A program made the translations under genes and the position numbers. The notes beneath the pieces were generated by a model. That model was not told the origin of the DNA and made no database searches. It was given only the letters and a program-made list of their open reading frames with translations. From Elioraea tepida (GTDB lineage Bacteria; Pseudomonadota; Alphaproteobacteria; Acetobacterales; Acetobacteraceae), in contig NZ_CP076448.1 of NCBI RefSeq assembly GCF_019203965.1, positions 1,813,001 through 1,877,000 of the forward strand: a stretch of DNA of 64,000 nt. The letters are read 5' to 3'. Below, in pieces: positions 53,123 to 61,360 of this stretch (positions are counted from its first letter, which is position 1; the number at the start of each line of letters is the position of its first letter).

Positions 53123-54026
53123 GGTTCTGCACCTGTTCGCGGAACTGCTCGATCGCGGCCTTCAGCGCAAGCCCCGTGGCGGTGAGGCTTCGGCTCGCCG
53201 CCTTGGCGCAGAGCGTGTTGGCCTCGCGCGTCAGCTCCTGGGTCAGGAAGTCGAGCCGCCGGCCGACCAGCCTGCCTTCCGCGAGCAGCGCTCGGGCGGC
53301 GGCGATATGGGCGGAGAGCCGGTCGAGCTCCTCGCGCACATCGGCGCGCGAGGCGAGGAGGGCGGCTTCAGCGGCGATCCGCTCCTCGCTGAGAGCGGGC
53401 GTCTCGCTGGCAAGAGCGCGCAGCGAGGCGACGAGCCGGTCCCGCACCGCTCTGGGCTGCGTCGCCGCATCCGCCTCCGCCTCGGCCACGAGCGCCTCGA
53501 GCTCAGCAAGGCGCGCGGCGAGCACAGCGCCGAGCCGCGCCCCCTCGGCGCGCCGAGCCTGGTCGAGAGCGGCGAGCGCCCGGGCGAAGCTCTCGGCCAC
53601 CGCCCCAAGGCGTGCCTCCATCAGCGCCTCGTCCGGCTCCTCGAGGGCGGTGCTGCGCAGCACGCCGGGGAGCGCGAGCAGGTCGGTCGCCCTCGGCGGG
53701 GGGCTGTCGGGCAGCAGCGCACGCACCTCGGCGGCAAGCGCGATCGCCGTCTCGAGAGCGGCCCGGTCGAGAACGGGGCGGCCGGTCTCGTCCTGCCTGC
53801 GGATCGAGAGCGTGGCGCTGAGGCTGCCGCGCTTGAGCCGTCCCTCAGCCGCTTTCCTCAGCCCCGGCTCGATCGCGTCCCATCCGGGGGGGAGGCGGAA
53901 GCGGAGGTCGAGGCCACGGCCATTGACGCTCTTGAGCTCCCACACCCAGGCGATGCCGTGGGCTTCACCGCGGTCGCGCGCGAAGCCCGTCATCGAGGCG
54001 AGGTCGGGCGAGAGGGGGGTGTGCAT
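53115..54026 (-). CDS. yicC: YicC/YloC family endoribonuclease-type protein
   Basis: The 303-residue protein has the conserved N-terminal ASMTGFARDRGEAHG motif (residues 10-24), LKSVNGRGLDLRFRLPPG near 30-50, and a C-terminal DUF1732 region ending in RLDFLTQELTREANTLCAK and [13 protein letters not shown]. YicC-family members are linked to RNase activity and stationary-phase regulation in model bacteria; the exact substrate is not known. yicC-gmk order is conserved widely. Start ATG 54026; an alternative ATG at 53993 (MTGFAR) would be closer to the shortest relatives. A CTATAA -10 box ends 11 bases upstream of the ATG. Confidence 0.94.
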   Translation of the reverse strand: MHTPLSPDLASMTGFARDRGEAHGIAWVWELKSVNGRGLDLRFRLPPGWDAIEPGLRKAAEGRLKRGSLSATLSIRRQDETGRPVLDRAALETAIALAAEVRALLPDSPPPRATDLLALPGVLRSTALEEPDEALMEARLGAVAESFARALAALDQARRAEGARLGAVLAARLAELEALVAEAEADAATQPRAVRDRLVASLRALASETPALSEERIAAEAALLASRADVREELDRLSAHIAAARALLAEGRLVGRRLDFLTQELTREANTLCAKAASRSLTATGLALKAAIEQFREQVQNLE

Positions 54027-54037
54027 CGACGCGCGGG

Positions 54038-54066
54038 TTATAGACGCGGCCGTGTATCCTCGAAAG
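54038..54066 (-). promoter_or_regulatory. Candidate promoter of yicC-gmk, nearly leaderless
   Basis: On the minus strand, CTTTCG (54061-54066) and CTATAA (54038-54043) have a 17-base spacer. The predicted start is near 54031, about 5 bases before the yicC ATG at 54026. Confidence 0.35.
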
Positions 54067-54068
54067 CC

Positions 54069-54869
54069 ATGGCCGAGTCGCTCGCTCCCCCGTTCCCCGA
54101 CCGTGTGCTGATCACCGGCGCTTCCTCCGGCCTCGGCGCCGCCTTCGCGGTTGCCTGCGCTCGCCCGGGCGTGACGCTGTTCCTCGGCGGGCGCGACGCG
54201 CCCCGGCTTGGGCTCGTGGCCGATGCCGTGCGCGAGAAGGGGGCAGAGGCGGCGATCGCGGTGGTGGACGTGCGCGACGCCGCCGCGATGGCGTCGTGGA
54301 TCGCTGGCGCAGCACCGCTCCGGCTCGTGCTCGCCAATGCGGGGATCTCCGCCGGCACCGGGAGCGGGGTGGCGGAGAGCGCCGACCAGACGCGGGCGAT
54401 CTTCGCGACCAATCTCGAGGGGGCGTTCAACACCGCGCTTCCGGCCGCCGAGGTGATGCGCGCCCAGCCGGCCGGCCCTGACGGGATACGCGGGCGGATC
54501 GGGGTCGTCGCCTCGATCGCCGCCTTCGTGCCCGCACCCGGAGCGCCCTCCTACTGCGCCGCGAAGGCGGCGCTGGACACCTGGGCGGTGGCGACGGCCC
54601 CCGTGTGGCGTCGCGAGGGCGTGGTTCTCTCGTCGATCTGCCCAGGCTATGTGCGGACGCCGATGACGACGGGGAACCGCTTCCCGATGCCCGGGCTGAT
54701 GGAGCCGGACCGCGCGGCCGCGATCATGCTCAAGGGCCTCATCGGCAACCGGGAGCGCATTGCCTTTCCCTGGTGGCTCGCGGCCGCGGCGCGGCTCGTC
54801 GGCCTTCTGCCAGCCCCGGTCGCGACCACGCTCCTCGGCACCCAGCCGGGCAAGGCGCCCGCGCCCTAA
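54069..54869 (+). CDS. Short-chain dehydrogenase/reductase family protein
   Basis: This 266-residue SDR has the nucleotide-binding motif LITGASSGLGAAFAVA (residues 14-29) and the NAG motif LVLANAGISAG near 84. Catalytic S-Y-K appear as ASIAAFVPAPGAPSYCAAKAA, with Ser near 142 and Tyr-x3-Lys near 156-160. A proline-rich C-part with PGYVRTPMTTGNRFP follows. The specific substrate is unknown. It is a lone plus-strand gene between yicC and mltG, divergent from yicC; the frame is open far upstream (to 52980), but this is antisense to yicC. ATG 54069 gives the usual start. Confidence 0.88.
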   Translation: MAESLAPPFPDRVLITGASSGLGAAFAVACARPGVTLFLGGRDAPRLGLVADAVREKGAEAAIAVVDVRDAAAMASWIAGAAPLRLVLANAGISAGTGSGVAESADQTRAIFATNLEGAFNTALPAAEVMRAQPAGPDGIRGRIGVVASIAAFVPAPGAPSYCAAKAALDTWAVATAPVWRREGVVLSSICPGYVRTPMTTGNRFPMPGLMEPDRAAAIMLKGLIGNRERIAFPWWLAAAARLVGLLPAPVATTLLGTQPGKAPAP

Positions 54870-54880
54870 TCCCCCGCGGT

Positions 54881-55909
54881 TCAGTTCCGACGCAAGCCCC
54901 GCTCGCGCTCGATCTCACGCCAGCGCGACACCGCTCGGTTGTGCTCCTCGAGCGTGCGGGAGAAGGTGTGGCCGCCCGTGCCGTCGGCGACGAAGTAGAG
55001 CGCATCCGTCTCTGCCGGGCGCACCGCCGCCATCAGGCTCGCCCGGCCCGGGGCGGCGATCGGCTGCGGCGGCAGGCCGCGATTGCGATAGGTGTTGACC
55101 GGATGGTCGGTCTCGAGATCGGCGCGGGTGAGCGGGCGGTCGAGCACGCCCGTGCCGCCCGAGACGGCGTAGACCACCGTCGGGTCCGACTGGAGCGGCA
55201 TGCCGCGGCGCAGCCGGTTGACGAACACCCCCGCGACCTTCGGCCGCTCCTCGGCAGACGCCGTCTCGCGTTCGATGATCGAGGCGAGGATCAGCGCCTC
55301 CCGCGGCGAGGAGAGCGGCAGGTCGGGCGCGCGCGCGGCCCAGGCCTCGGCGAGCGCGCGGTCCATCGCCTCTGCCATGCGGCGGATCAGGGAGGCGCGC
55401 GTGTCGCCCCAGGAATAAACCCAGGTCTCGGGAAGGAGCGTGCCCTCGGCAGGGGGCGTCTCGATCGCCCCCGTGAGCCCCTCCGCCGCGTCCACGAGCG
55501 CGAGGATCTGCGCGACCGTGAGCCCCTCGGGGATGGTGAGGCGACGCTGCACCGTCCGTCCCGTGCGCAGGATCGCGATCGCCTGGCGGATCGAGGCGCC
55601 GGCGGGGAAGGCGTACTCTCCCGCGCGCAGGGCTGGGCCACGGTCGAGCGCGAGCGCGAGCAGGAACAGCCGCTCGCTCGCGATCACGCCGGCAGCGGCG
55701 AGGCGCTCGGCGATCACTGCCGCCGAGGCCCCACGCGGGATCACCACCGCTGTCTCGGCGTCGAGGGGCCCGCGCGCGTCGAGCTGCGCGCGCACCCACG
55801 CCGAGGCGCCAAGCCCGGCGGCGCCGACGAGGAGAACGAGGCCGATCAGCGCCGCGACGAGAGGGAGCCGCTTCCGGCGCCTCGCCTCTGTCCCGCCGGC
55901 ATCCGCCAT
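54881..55909 (-). CDS. mltG: Endolytic murein transglycosylase MltG
   Basis: A 342-residue cell-envelope enzyme with a cytoplasmic charged N-terminus (RRRKRLPLVAALIGLVLLVG as membrane anchor), a LysM-like segment, and the YceG catalytic domain. The conserved GTLLPETWVY near 160 and the catalytic Glu in LILASIIERETAS near 212 are present. FVNRLRRGMPLQSDPTVVYAV and the GLPPQPIAAPGRASL segment complete the domain. It cuts nascent glycan chains and limits peptidoglycan strand length. The gene follows fabF by 2 bases, the usual arrangement in proteobacteria (fabF-mltG). Confidence 0.95.
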   Translation of the reverse strand: MADAGGTEARRRKRLPLVAALIGLVLLVGAAGLGASAWVRAQLDARGPLDAETAVVIPRGASAAVIAERLAAAGVIASERLFLLALALDRGPALRAGEYAFPAGASIRQAIAILRTGRTVQRRLTIPEGLTVAQILALVDAAEGLTGAIETPPAEGTLLPETWVYSWGDTRASLIRRMAEAMDRALAEAWAARAPDLPLSSPREALILASIIERETASAEERPKVAGVFVNRLRRGMPLQSDPTVVYAVSGGTGVLDRPLTRADLETDHPVNTYRNRGLPPQPIAAPGRASLMAAVRPAETDALYFVADGTGGHTFSRTLEEHNRAVSRWREIERERGLRRN

Positions 55910-55911
55910 TG

Positions 55912-57174
55912 TTAATGCAGCTTGCGGAACAGGATCGAGGCGTTGGTGCCGCCGAACCCGAAGCTGTTCGACAGCGCGACCTCGATCCTTCGCTCCTGCG
56001 CCGTGTGCGCGACCCGGTCGATCACGCTCGGGGTCGAGGGTTCGTCGAGGTTGAGCGTCGGCGGGGCGACATCGTCGCGCACGGCGAGGATCGAGAACAC
56101 CGCCTCGACCGCTCCGGCCGCGCCGAGCAGATGGCCGATCGCCGACTTTGTCGAGGACATGGCAAGCCCGCGCGCGGCGTCGCCGAACAGGCGTTCGACG
56201 GCCTGGAGCTCGAGGTCGTCACCGAGCGGGGTGGAGGTGCCGTGGGCGTTGATGTAGCCGACCTCCTCCGGCCTGACGCCGCCGTTGCGAAGCGCCGCCC
56301 GCATCGCCCGGAACGCGCCCTCGTGCCCCTCGGCAGGCGCGGTGATGTGGTAGGCATCACCCGAAAGCCCGTAGCCCGCCACCTCGGCGTAGATCTTCGC
56401 GCCGCGGCGCCTCGCGTGCTCATACTCTTCGAGCACCAGAACGCCCGCTCCCTCGCCCATCACGAACCCGTCGCGATCCTTGTCCCAGGGGCGCGAGGCC
56501 CGGGTGGGCGTGTCGTTGAACCCGGTGGAGAGGGCGCGCGCCGCGCAGAACCCGGCGATTCCGAGCTCGCACACGGCTGCCTCCGAACCGCCCGCGACCA
56601 TCACGTCGGCGTCGCCGAAGGCAATCAGACGGGCGGCGTCGCCGATCGCGTGCACGCCGGTGGCGCAGGCGGTCACGACCGAGTGGTTCGGCCCCTTGAA
56701 GCCGTAGCGGATCGAGACATGGCCGGAGGCGAGGTTGATCAGCGCCGAGGGGATGAAGAACGGCGAGAGCCGCCGCGCCTTGCCCTCTGCCACCATCTGC
56801 GAGGCCTCGAAGATCGTCTGCAGCCCGCCGATTCCGGAGCCGATCATCACGCCGGTGGCGCAGGCGTCCTCCTCGGTCTCGGCCTTCCAGCCGGAATCCG
56901 TCACCGCCTCCTCGGCGGCGACGAGCGCAAGCTGGATAAACCGGTCCATCTTCCGCTGGTCCTTGGGCGGGATCCACTCGTCGAGGGTGAGCCCGCCCTC
57001 GGCCCTGGTACCGGCGGGAACCTGGCCCGCGATTTTCGCCGGCAGGTCCTTCACGTCGAAGGACTGGATGGCGCCGATGCCGCTTTCGCCGGCCAGAAGC
57101 CGCCTCCAGACATGCTCGACCCCGATGCCGAGAGGGGTGACCACTCCCATCCCGGTGACGACGACGCGGCGCAT
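55912..57174 (-). CDS. fabF: Beta-ketoacyl-ACP synthase II
   Basis: The 420-residue condensing enzyme elongates acyl-ACP with malonyl-ACP. The catalytic triad is visible: Cys in VTACATGVHAIGDAARLI near 171, His in GYINAHGTSTPLGD near 308 and His in TKSAIGHLLGAAGAVE near 345. N-terminal MRRVVVTGMGVVTPLGIGVE and C-terminal NSFGFGGTNASILFRK are standard. The ATG at 57174 is 42 bases downstream of the acpP stop. It ends in TAA. It forms the fabD-fabG-acpP-fabF-mltG run on the minus strand. Confidence 0.97.
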   Translation of the reverse strand: MRRVVVTGMGVVTPLGIGVEHVWRRLLAGESGIGAIQSFDVKDLPAKIAGQVPAGTRAEGGLTLDEWIPPKDQRKMDRFIQLALVAAEEAVTDSGWKAETEEDACATGVMIGSGIGGLQTIFEASQMVAEGKARRLSPFFIPSALINLASGHVSIRYGFKGPNHSVVTACATGVHAIGDAARLIAFGDADVMVAGGSEAAVCELGIAGFCAARALSTGFNDTPTRASRPWDKDRDGFVMGEGAGVLVLEEYEHARRRGAKIYAEVAGYGLSGDAYHITAPAEGHEGAFRAMRAALRNGGVRPEEVGYINAHGTSTPLGDDLELQAVERLFGDAARGLAMSSTKSAIGHLLGAAGAVEAVFSILAVRDDVAPPTLNLDEPSTPSVIDRVAHTAQERRIEVALSNSFGFGGTNASILFRKLH

Positions 57175-57216
57175 CGGTTTCTCGGCCCTGCCCTGGTCGG
57201 TGTCGAGCCGGCCTGC

Positions 57217-57465
57217 TCAGGCCGACTTCTGCTTCACGATGTAGTCGATCGCGTCCTTGACGGTGGTGATCTTCTCGGCGGCGTCGTCGGGGATCTCGAT
57301 GCCGAACTTCTCCTCGAAGGCCATCACGAGCTCGACGGTGTCGAGACTGTCCGCGCCGAGATCGTCGATGAAGGAGGCGGTCTCGGTCACCTTCGCCTCA
57401 TCGACGCCGAGATGCTCGACGACGATCTCCTTCACCTGCCTCGTGATCTCTGCGGTGTCGGCCAT
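57217..57465 (-). CDS. acpP: Acyl carrier protein
   Basis: An acidic 82-residue protein with the phosphopantetheine attachment site [19 protein letters not shown] (Ser near residue 38). The rest, [20 protein letters not shown], is typical AcpP. It carries acyl intermediates for fatty-acid, lipid A and other syntheses. A separate promoter with a leader of about 136 bases lies in the 203-base gap to fabG, as expected for a protein needed in large amounts. Confidence 0.97.
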   Translation of the reverse strand: MADTAEITRQVKEIVVEHLGVDEAKVTETASFIDDLGADSLDTVELVMAFEEKFGIEIPDDAAEKITTVKDAIDYIVKQKSA

Positions 57466-57607
57466 GGCGCGGGTCTCCTGCGATGGGTTGCGTGGCGGTG
57501 GCGTCGCTTGGCGGTGACGTCAGGCGGCGATGCGGGCGGCCTGCCTCAGGGATCGTGGCGCGCGCAGCAGCGCAGCCGGCCTCCTCTCCGGGGCAGGATC
57601 GCGCGGC

Positions 57608-57635
57608 GCCATATCATGCGTCCGCGCGCTTGCAA
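57608..57635 (-). promoter_or_regulatory. Candidate promoter of acpP
   Basis: On the minus strand, TTGCAA (57630-57635) and TATGGC (57608-57613) have a 16-base spacer. The predicted start near 57601 leaves a leader of about 136 bases before the acpP ATG at 57465. It would let acpP-fabF be expressed more strongly than fabD-fabG. Confidence 0.45.
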
Positions 57636-57668
57636 AGCCGGGCGAGCGCCCGTCGGCCGCTTCCCCGC

Positions 57669-58406
57669 TCACAGCATCGCCATCCCGCCGTTGACGTGCA
57701 GGACCGTGCCGGTGATCCACGCCGCCTCGTCCGAGGCGAGGTAGTGGCAGGCGGCGGCGACGTCCTCCGGAGCACCGAGCCGCCCGAGCGGGATCCGACC
57801 CGCAAGCGCCGCCTTCTGCTCGGCGGAGAGCGCCTCCGTCATTGGTGTCGCGATGAAGCCCGGCGCGATGCAGTTGACCGTCACACCGCGGGAGGCGACC
57901 TCCTGGGCGAGCGCCTTGCTCATGCCGATCAGCCCCGCCTTGGCGGCGGCGTAGTTGGCCTGGCCCGGGTTGCCGGTGACGCCGACGATCGAGCTGATCG
58001 AGATGATCCGCCCCGACCGGCGGCGCAGCATGCCCTTGAGTGCGGCGCGCGCGAGCCGGAAGGCGGCGGAGAGATCGACCTCGATCACCACCTGCCAGTC
58101 CTCGTCCTTCATGCGCAGGGCGAGCCCGTCCCGGGTGAGGCCGGCGTTGTTGACGAGGATCGAGACCTGGCCCATCGCGGCTTCGGCGGCGTTGACGAGG
58201 GCGTCGGGCGCGGCCGGGTCGGCGAGGTCAGCCGCGAGCACATGCGCGCGGGCGCCGAGCTCTGCCGCGAGCGCCTCGAGCGCCTCCCGCCGCGTTCCGG
58301 AGAGGCCGACCGTCGCCCCGGCGGCATGCAGGCGTCGGGCGATCGCCGCACCGATGCCGCCAGACGCCCCCGTGACCAGCGCCATCCTGCCGTCGAGCCT
58401 GAACAT
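57669..58406 (-). CDS. fabG: 3-oxoacyl-ACP reductase
   Basis: The 245-residue NADPH-dependent SDR reduces beta-ketoacyl-ACP. Motifs: LVTGASGGIGAAIARRL (residues 10-26), ILVNNAGLTRDGLALR near 84, catalytic Ser in ISISSIVGVTGNPGQ near 137, and Tyr-x3-Lys in NYAAAKAGLIGMSKALA near 151-155. VNCIAPGFIATPMTEAL is near 180. The C-terminus VLHVNGGMAML is the usual FabG end. It follows fabD by 10 bases. Context with fabD and acpP makes the fatty-acid role secure. Confidence 0.97.
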   Translation of the reverse strand: MFRLDGRMALVTGASGGIGAAIARRLHAAGATVGLSGTRREALEALAAELGARAHVLAADLADPAAPDALVNAAEAAMGQVSILVNNAGLTRDGLALRMKDEDWQVVIEVDLSAAFRLARAALKGMLRRRSGRIISISSIVGVTGNPGQANYAAAKAGLIGMSKALAQEVASRGVTVNCIAPGFIATPMTEALSAEQKAALAGRIPLGRLGAPEDVAAACHYLASDEAAWITGTVLHVNGGMAML

Positions 58407-58416
58407 CTCGCCCTCC

Positions 58417-59373
58417 TCAGGCGGCCGCGAGGAAGGCCTCGACCTCCTCGGGCGTGCCGATCGAGATCGCGGCGAGGTCCTTGTCGATCCGCTTGACGAG
58501 TCCGGCGAGCACCTTGCCCGTGCCGAGCTCGACCACCGTGTCCACCCCGATCGCGCGCATCGCGAGCACGCTCTCGCGCCAGCGGACGGTCGCCGTCACC
58601 TGGCGCACGAGAAGCTTGCGGATCTCGTCCGGGTCGGTCGCCTTCGCCGCGGTGACATTGGCGATGAGAGGCACGACGGGAGCGCGCAGCTCGGCTTCGG
58701 CGAGCGCCCGTTCCATCGCTGCCGCGGCAGGCGCCATCAGGGCGCAATGGAACGGCGCCGAGACGGGGAGCCTGATCGCGCGCTTGATGCCCTTCTGGGG
58801 TGCGAGAGCGATCGCGCGGTCGACGGCCGCGGCCGCGCCGCTGATCACCACCTGGCCGCCACCGTTGTCGTTCGCGAGCTCGAGAACCTCGCGCCCCTCC
58901 GGACCTTCGGCGGCTTCGGCGCACAGTGCCTCGGCGTCGACGAGCTCGGCGCCAAGCAGCGCCGCCATCGCCCCCTCTCCTGGCCGCACCGCCTGTTGCA
59001 TCGCCTGGCCGCGCAGGCGCAGAAGCCGCGCGCAGGTGGCGAGGTCGAGGGCGCCGGCGGCGGCGAGCGCGCTGTATTCGCCGAGCGAGTGGCCGGCGAC
59101 GAGGATCGCCGCCTCGGGAAGGGCGAGGCGGCCCTCGCGCGCGAGCACCCGGAGCGCGGCGATGGAATGCGCCATCAGCGCCGGCTGGGCGTTCTCGGTC
59201 AAGGTGAGGGTCTCGAAAGGCCCCTCGAACATCAGCCGGGAAAGGTGCTGCTTCAGCGCCTCGTCCACCTCCTCGAACACCTCGCGGGCGACCGGGAAGG
59301 CCTCGGCCAGAGCCCGGCCCATGCCGACGGCCTGGCTTCCCTGGCCGGGGAACACGAAGGCGCGCACCGGCAT
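58417..59373 (-). CDS. fabD: Malonyl-CoA:ACP transacylase
   Basis: A 318-residue enzyme that loads malonyl onto ACP. It starts MPVRAFVFPGQGSQAVGMGR. The active-site serine is in VAGHSLGEYSALAAAGAL near residue 95, and the arginine and histidine partners are in RLRGQAMQQAV and PVSAPFHCALMAPA near 203. GTGKVLAGLVKRI is near the end. The frame is open to 59637, but ATG 59373 fits the conserved start and lies downstream of a strong promoter candidate. It is the first gene of the fab run. Confidence 0.97.
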   Translation of the reverse strand: MPVRAFVFPGQGSQAVGMGRALAEAFPVAREVFEEVDEALKQHLSRLMFEGPFETLTLTENAQPALMAHSIAALRVLAREGRLALPEAAILVAGHSLGEYSALAAAGALDLATCARLLRLRGQAMQQAVRPGEGAMAALLGAELVDAEALCAEAAEGPEGREVLELANDNGGGQVVISGAAAAVDRAIALAPQKGIKRAIRLPVSAPFHCALMAPAAAAMERALAEAELRAPVVPLIANVTAAKATDPDEIRKLLVRQVTATVRWRESVLAMRAIGVDTVVELGTGKVLAGLVKRIDKDLAAISIGTPEEVEAFLAAA

Positions 59374-59439
59374 CTCTGGCTCTCCCCCGGGCTCGATCTC
59401 TCGATGTGGTGACGGCCGCGTCGCGGCGCGCGGGCCGCG

Positions 59440-59468
59440 GTGGTAGGCGCGGGGAGGGGGACTGTCAA
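59440..59468 (-). promoter_or_regulatory. Promoter candidate of fabD-fabG
   Basis: On the minus strand, a perfect -35 TTGACA (59463-59468) with TACCAC (59440-59445) 17 bases downstream. The predicted start near 59433 gives a leader of about 60 bases to fabD. It is back-to-back with the rpsF promoter, 33 bases apart. Confidence 0.55.
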
Positions 59469-59501
59469 GAAACCGCAAAGACCGGTCACGGGCCTGGGCG
59501 G

Positions 59502-59529
59502 TTGCGTCACTCGGGCGCTTGTGTATAAC
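59502..59529 (+). promoter_or_regulatory. Promoter candidate of the rpsF operon
   Basis: TTGCGT at 59502-59507 and TATAAC at 59524-59529 with a 16-base spacer; the -10 box is the closest to consensus in the window. The leader to rpsF (59631) would be about 95 bases and includes the hairpin at 59543-59567. Confidence 0.6.
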
Positions 59530-59542
59530 GCCGCCAATCCCT

Positions 59543-59567
59543 GCCGGCCGCAAGGCGTGCGGCCGGC
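59543..59567 (+). promoter_or_regulatory. Perfect hairpin in the rpsF leader, possible S6:S18 control element
   Basis: GCCGGCCGC (59543-59551) and GCGGCCGGC (59559-59567) form a 9-base perfect stem with a 7-base loop just downstream of the predicted transcription start. Many bacteria have an rpsF leader structure bound by the S6:S18 complex for feedback control. I cannot confirm the specific CCG-bulge features, so a link is inference. There is no T-run, so it is not a plain terminator. Confidence 0.4.
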
Positions 59568-59630
59568 TATGCCCGTTTGTGCCGGGATGGTTCCGGGGTC
59601 GCGGGCTGAGACAATCCGGAGGGAAGAGAG

Positions 59631-60071
59631 ATGCCATTCTACGAGTGCGTGATCATCGCGCGAAGCGATGTCACGACCCAGCAGGTCGATGCCTTGGGCG
59701 AGCAGCTGACGGCGCTGCTCACTGAACTCGGCGGGGCGGTTCGGAAGACCGAGTACTGGGGCCTCCGCTCGCTCGCCTATCGGATCAAGAAGAACCGCAA
59801 GGGGCACTACCTGTTGCTTGCCATCGACGCGCCGGCCGCAGCGGTGAAGGAAATGGAGCGGCAGCTTCGCCTGAACGAGGACGTGCTGCGCTTCCTGACC
59901 GTGGCGGTCGATGAGATCGAGGAAGGCCCCTCCGCAATCCTCACCAACCGGAGCCGCGAGGACCGCGACGGCCGCGGCGCCGGCGGCCCGGGCCGGTCGG
60001 CGGACCGCGGGCCGCGCCCGCCACGCGGCGAGCGTGGTGACCGTGCGCCGCGCGCAGAGATGGGGGCCTGA
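59631..60071 (+). CDS. rpsF: 30S ribosomal protein S6 with Arg/Gly-rich tail
   Basis: The 146-residue protein has a core S6 fold (residues 1-95): [20 protein letters not shown] at the start, [20 protein letters not shown] around 42-61, and [19 protein letters not shown]6 binds S18 on the platform of the small subunit. The last 40 or so residues (from about 105) are an Arg/Gly/Asp/Pro tail with [19 protein letters not shown], longer than in E. coli. ATG 59631 follows GGAGGGAAGAG. The rpsR ATG comes 3 bases after its stop. Confidence 0.97.
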   Translation: MPFYECVIIARSDVTTQQVDALGEQLTALLTELGGAVRKTEYWGLRSLAYRIKKNRKGHYLLLAIDAPAAAVKEMERQLRLNEDVLRFLTVAVDEIEEGPSAILTNRSREDRDGRGAGGPGRSADRGPRPPRGERGDRAPRAEMGA

Positions 60072-60074
60072 GCC

Positions 60075-60353
60075 ATGGACGACACCCAGGGGATCATTCC
60101 CGCGACGCGACGGGTCGCCGTCGGCGCCCGCCGGCCGTTCTATCGCCGCCGCAAGTCGTGCCCCTTCAGCGGGCCGAACGCACCGAAGATCGACTACAAG
60201 GACGTGCGTCTGCTCTCCCGCTACATCAGCGAGCGGGGCAAGATCGTCCCGTCGCGGATCACCGCCGTCTCGGCCAAGAAGCAGCGCGAGCTTGCGGTCG
60301 CGATCAAGCGTGCGCGCTTCCTCGCCCTGCTTCCTTACGTGATCAAGACCTGA
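60075..60353 (+). CDS. rpsR: 30S ribosomal protein S18
   Basis: A 92-residue basic protein with the S18 core [17 protein letters not shown] near residue 19, [19 protein letters not shown] and [20 protein letters not shown]. The C-terminus [13 protein letters not shown] is usual for alphaproteobacteria. It pairs with S6 in the 30S platform. The N-terminal extension [11 protein letters not shown] is longer than in E. coli. DUF2232 follows after 59 bases. Confidence 0.97.
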   Translation: MDDTQGIIPATRRVAVGARRPFYRRRKSCPFSGPNAPKIDYKDVRLLSRYISERGKIVPSRITAVSAKKQRELAVAIKRARFLALLPYVIKT

Positions 60354-60412
60354 GAGGGGACCGCCCGCCCCGGCGGGAGCGTGGCGGCGAGCGATGGGGA
60401 GTCTCGGGCGGC

Positions 60413-61345
60413 ATGAACGCGCAAACGACGGCGGCGCTGGCGGCGGGGATGCTCTCCGCTCTCGCCACCCTCGCTGCCGTACGGGGCATCCCGCTCGGCG
60501 GCGTGCTCCTGTGGCTGACGCCGTTCCCGCTGTTCGCTCTTGCCTTCGCCTTCGGCACCGCCGCACTGCCGATGGCGATCGGTGCGGGGCTTTTGGTCAC
60601 GATCGTCTCGGGCGGGGCACCGGCGGCGGCGGTCTGGCTTCTCGTGTTCGCCCTGCCGGCGTTCGCGCTGACCGCGCTCGCGGCTCGCGGCCGGGGCGCA
60701 CCGTCGCTCGGGGTTCCCTTCGCTCTTCTCGCGCTGTGGCCTGCGGCGCTGCTCGCCGCCGGAGAGGTGGCTCTGGCGGGGGAGCCGGGAGGGCTCTCCG
60801 GCACGCTTCGCCGGGCGGTCGAGCAGGCGCTCGCGCAGATGGGGGCGCCGCGCGACGCGACCACGGCCGAGCTGGTCGAGGCAGTGGTCAGGCTCAAACC
60901 GCTTGCCTTCGCTCTGTGGTTCGCGGTGGTGACGCTGCTCAATGCCTCGGCCGCGCAGGGCTTCGTCGCGCGGCGTGGGCTTGCCACCCTGCCGCCGGTG
61001 CGCTGGGCCGAGGTGGCCCTGCCGCGCTGGTATGCGCCTGTGGCGGTGATCCCGGCGCTTGCAGCCGGGTTCGCGCCGGGGGAGCCCGGGTTCTTCGCGC
61101 AAGGGCTCGCGATGATGCTTTCCGTGCCGCTCGTGTTGCAGGGGCTTGCTGTGGTGCATGTGTTGAGCCGCGGCAGGCCGGCACGGCCGGTGCTTCTCGC
61201 CGCAACCTATCTTGGCCTCGTGCTCTTCATGTTGCCCGTGGGGCTGGCTCTGGCCGGGCTCGGACTCGCCGAGCTCGCCCTGAACCTGCGGGGGCGCGCT
61301 GCGGCGCGCGGACCGAAATCGGGGCAGCTTCCCCCTGAGGAGTGA
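60413..61345 (+). CDS. DUF2232 family membrane protein
   Basis: A 310-residue integral membrane protein with about eight hydrophobic segments. The first (TAALAAGMLSALATLAAVRG) and second (GGVLLWLTPFPLFALAFAFG) give the DUF2232 pattern; the central LKPLAFALWFAVVTLLNASAAQ and late RPVLLAATYLGLVLFMLPVG segments fit the family. The function is unknown. Members sit between rpsR and rplI in many alphaproteobacteria, so membership in the ribosomal operon is the best clue. ATG 60413 is chosen as the first Met before the first helix; the frame is open further upstream inside rpsR. Confidence 0.85.
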   Translation: MNAQTTAALAAGMLSALATLAAVRGIPLGGVLLWLTPFPLFALAFAFGTAALPMAIGAGLLVTIVSGGAPAAAVWLLVFALPAFALTALAARGRGAPSLGVPFALLALWPAALLAAGEVALAGEPGGLSGTLRRAVEQALAQMGAPRDATTAELVEAVVRLKPLAFALWFAVVTLLNASAAQGFVARRGLATLPPVRWAEVALPRWYAPVAVIPALAAGFAPGEPGFFAQGLAMMLSVPLVLQGLAVVHVLSRGRPARPVLLAATYLGLVLFMLPVGLALAGLGLAELALNLRGRAAARGPKSGQLPPEE

Positions 61346-61360
61346 GATCGGAGACCGACG

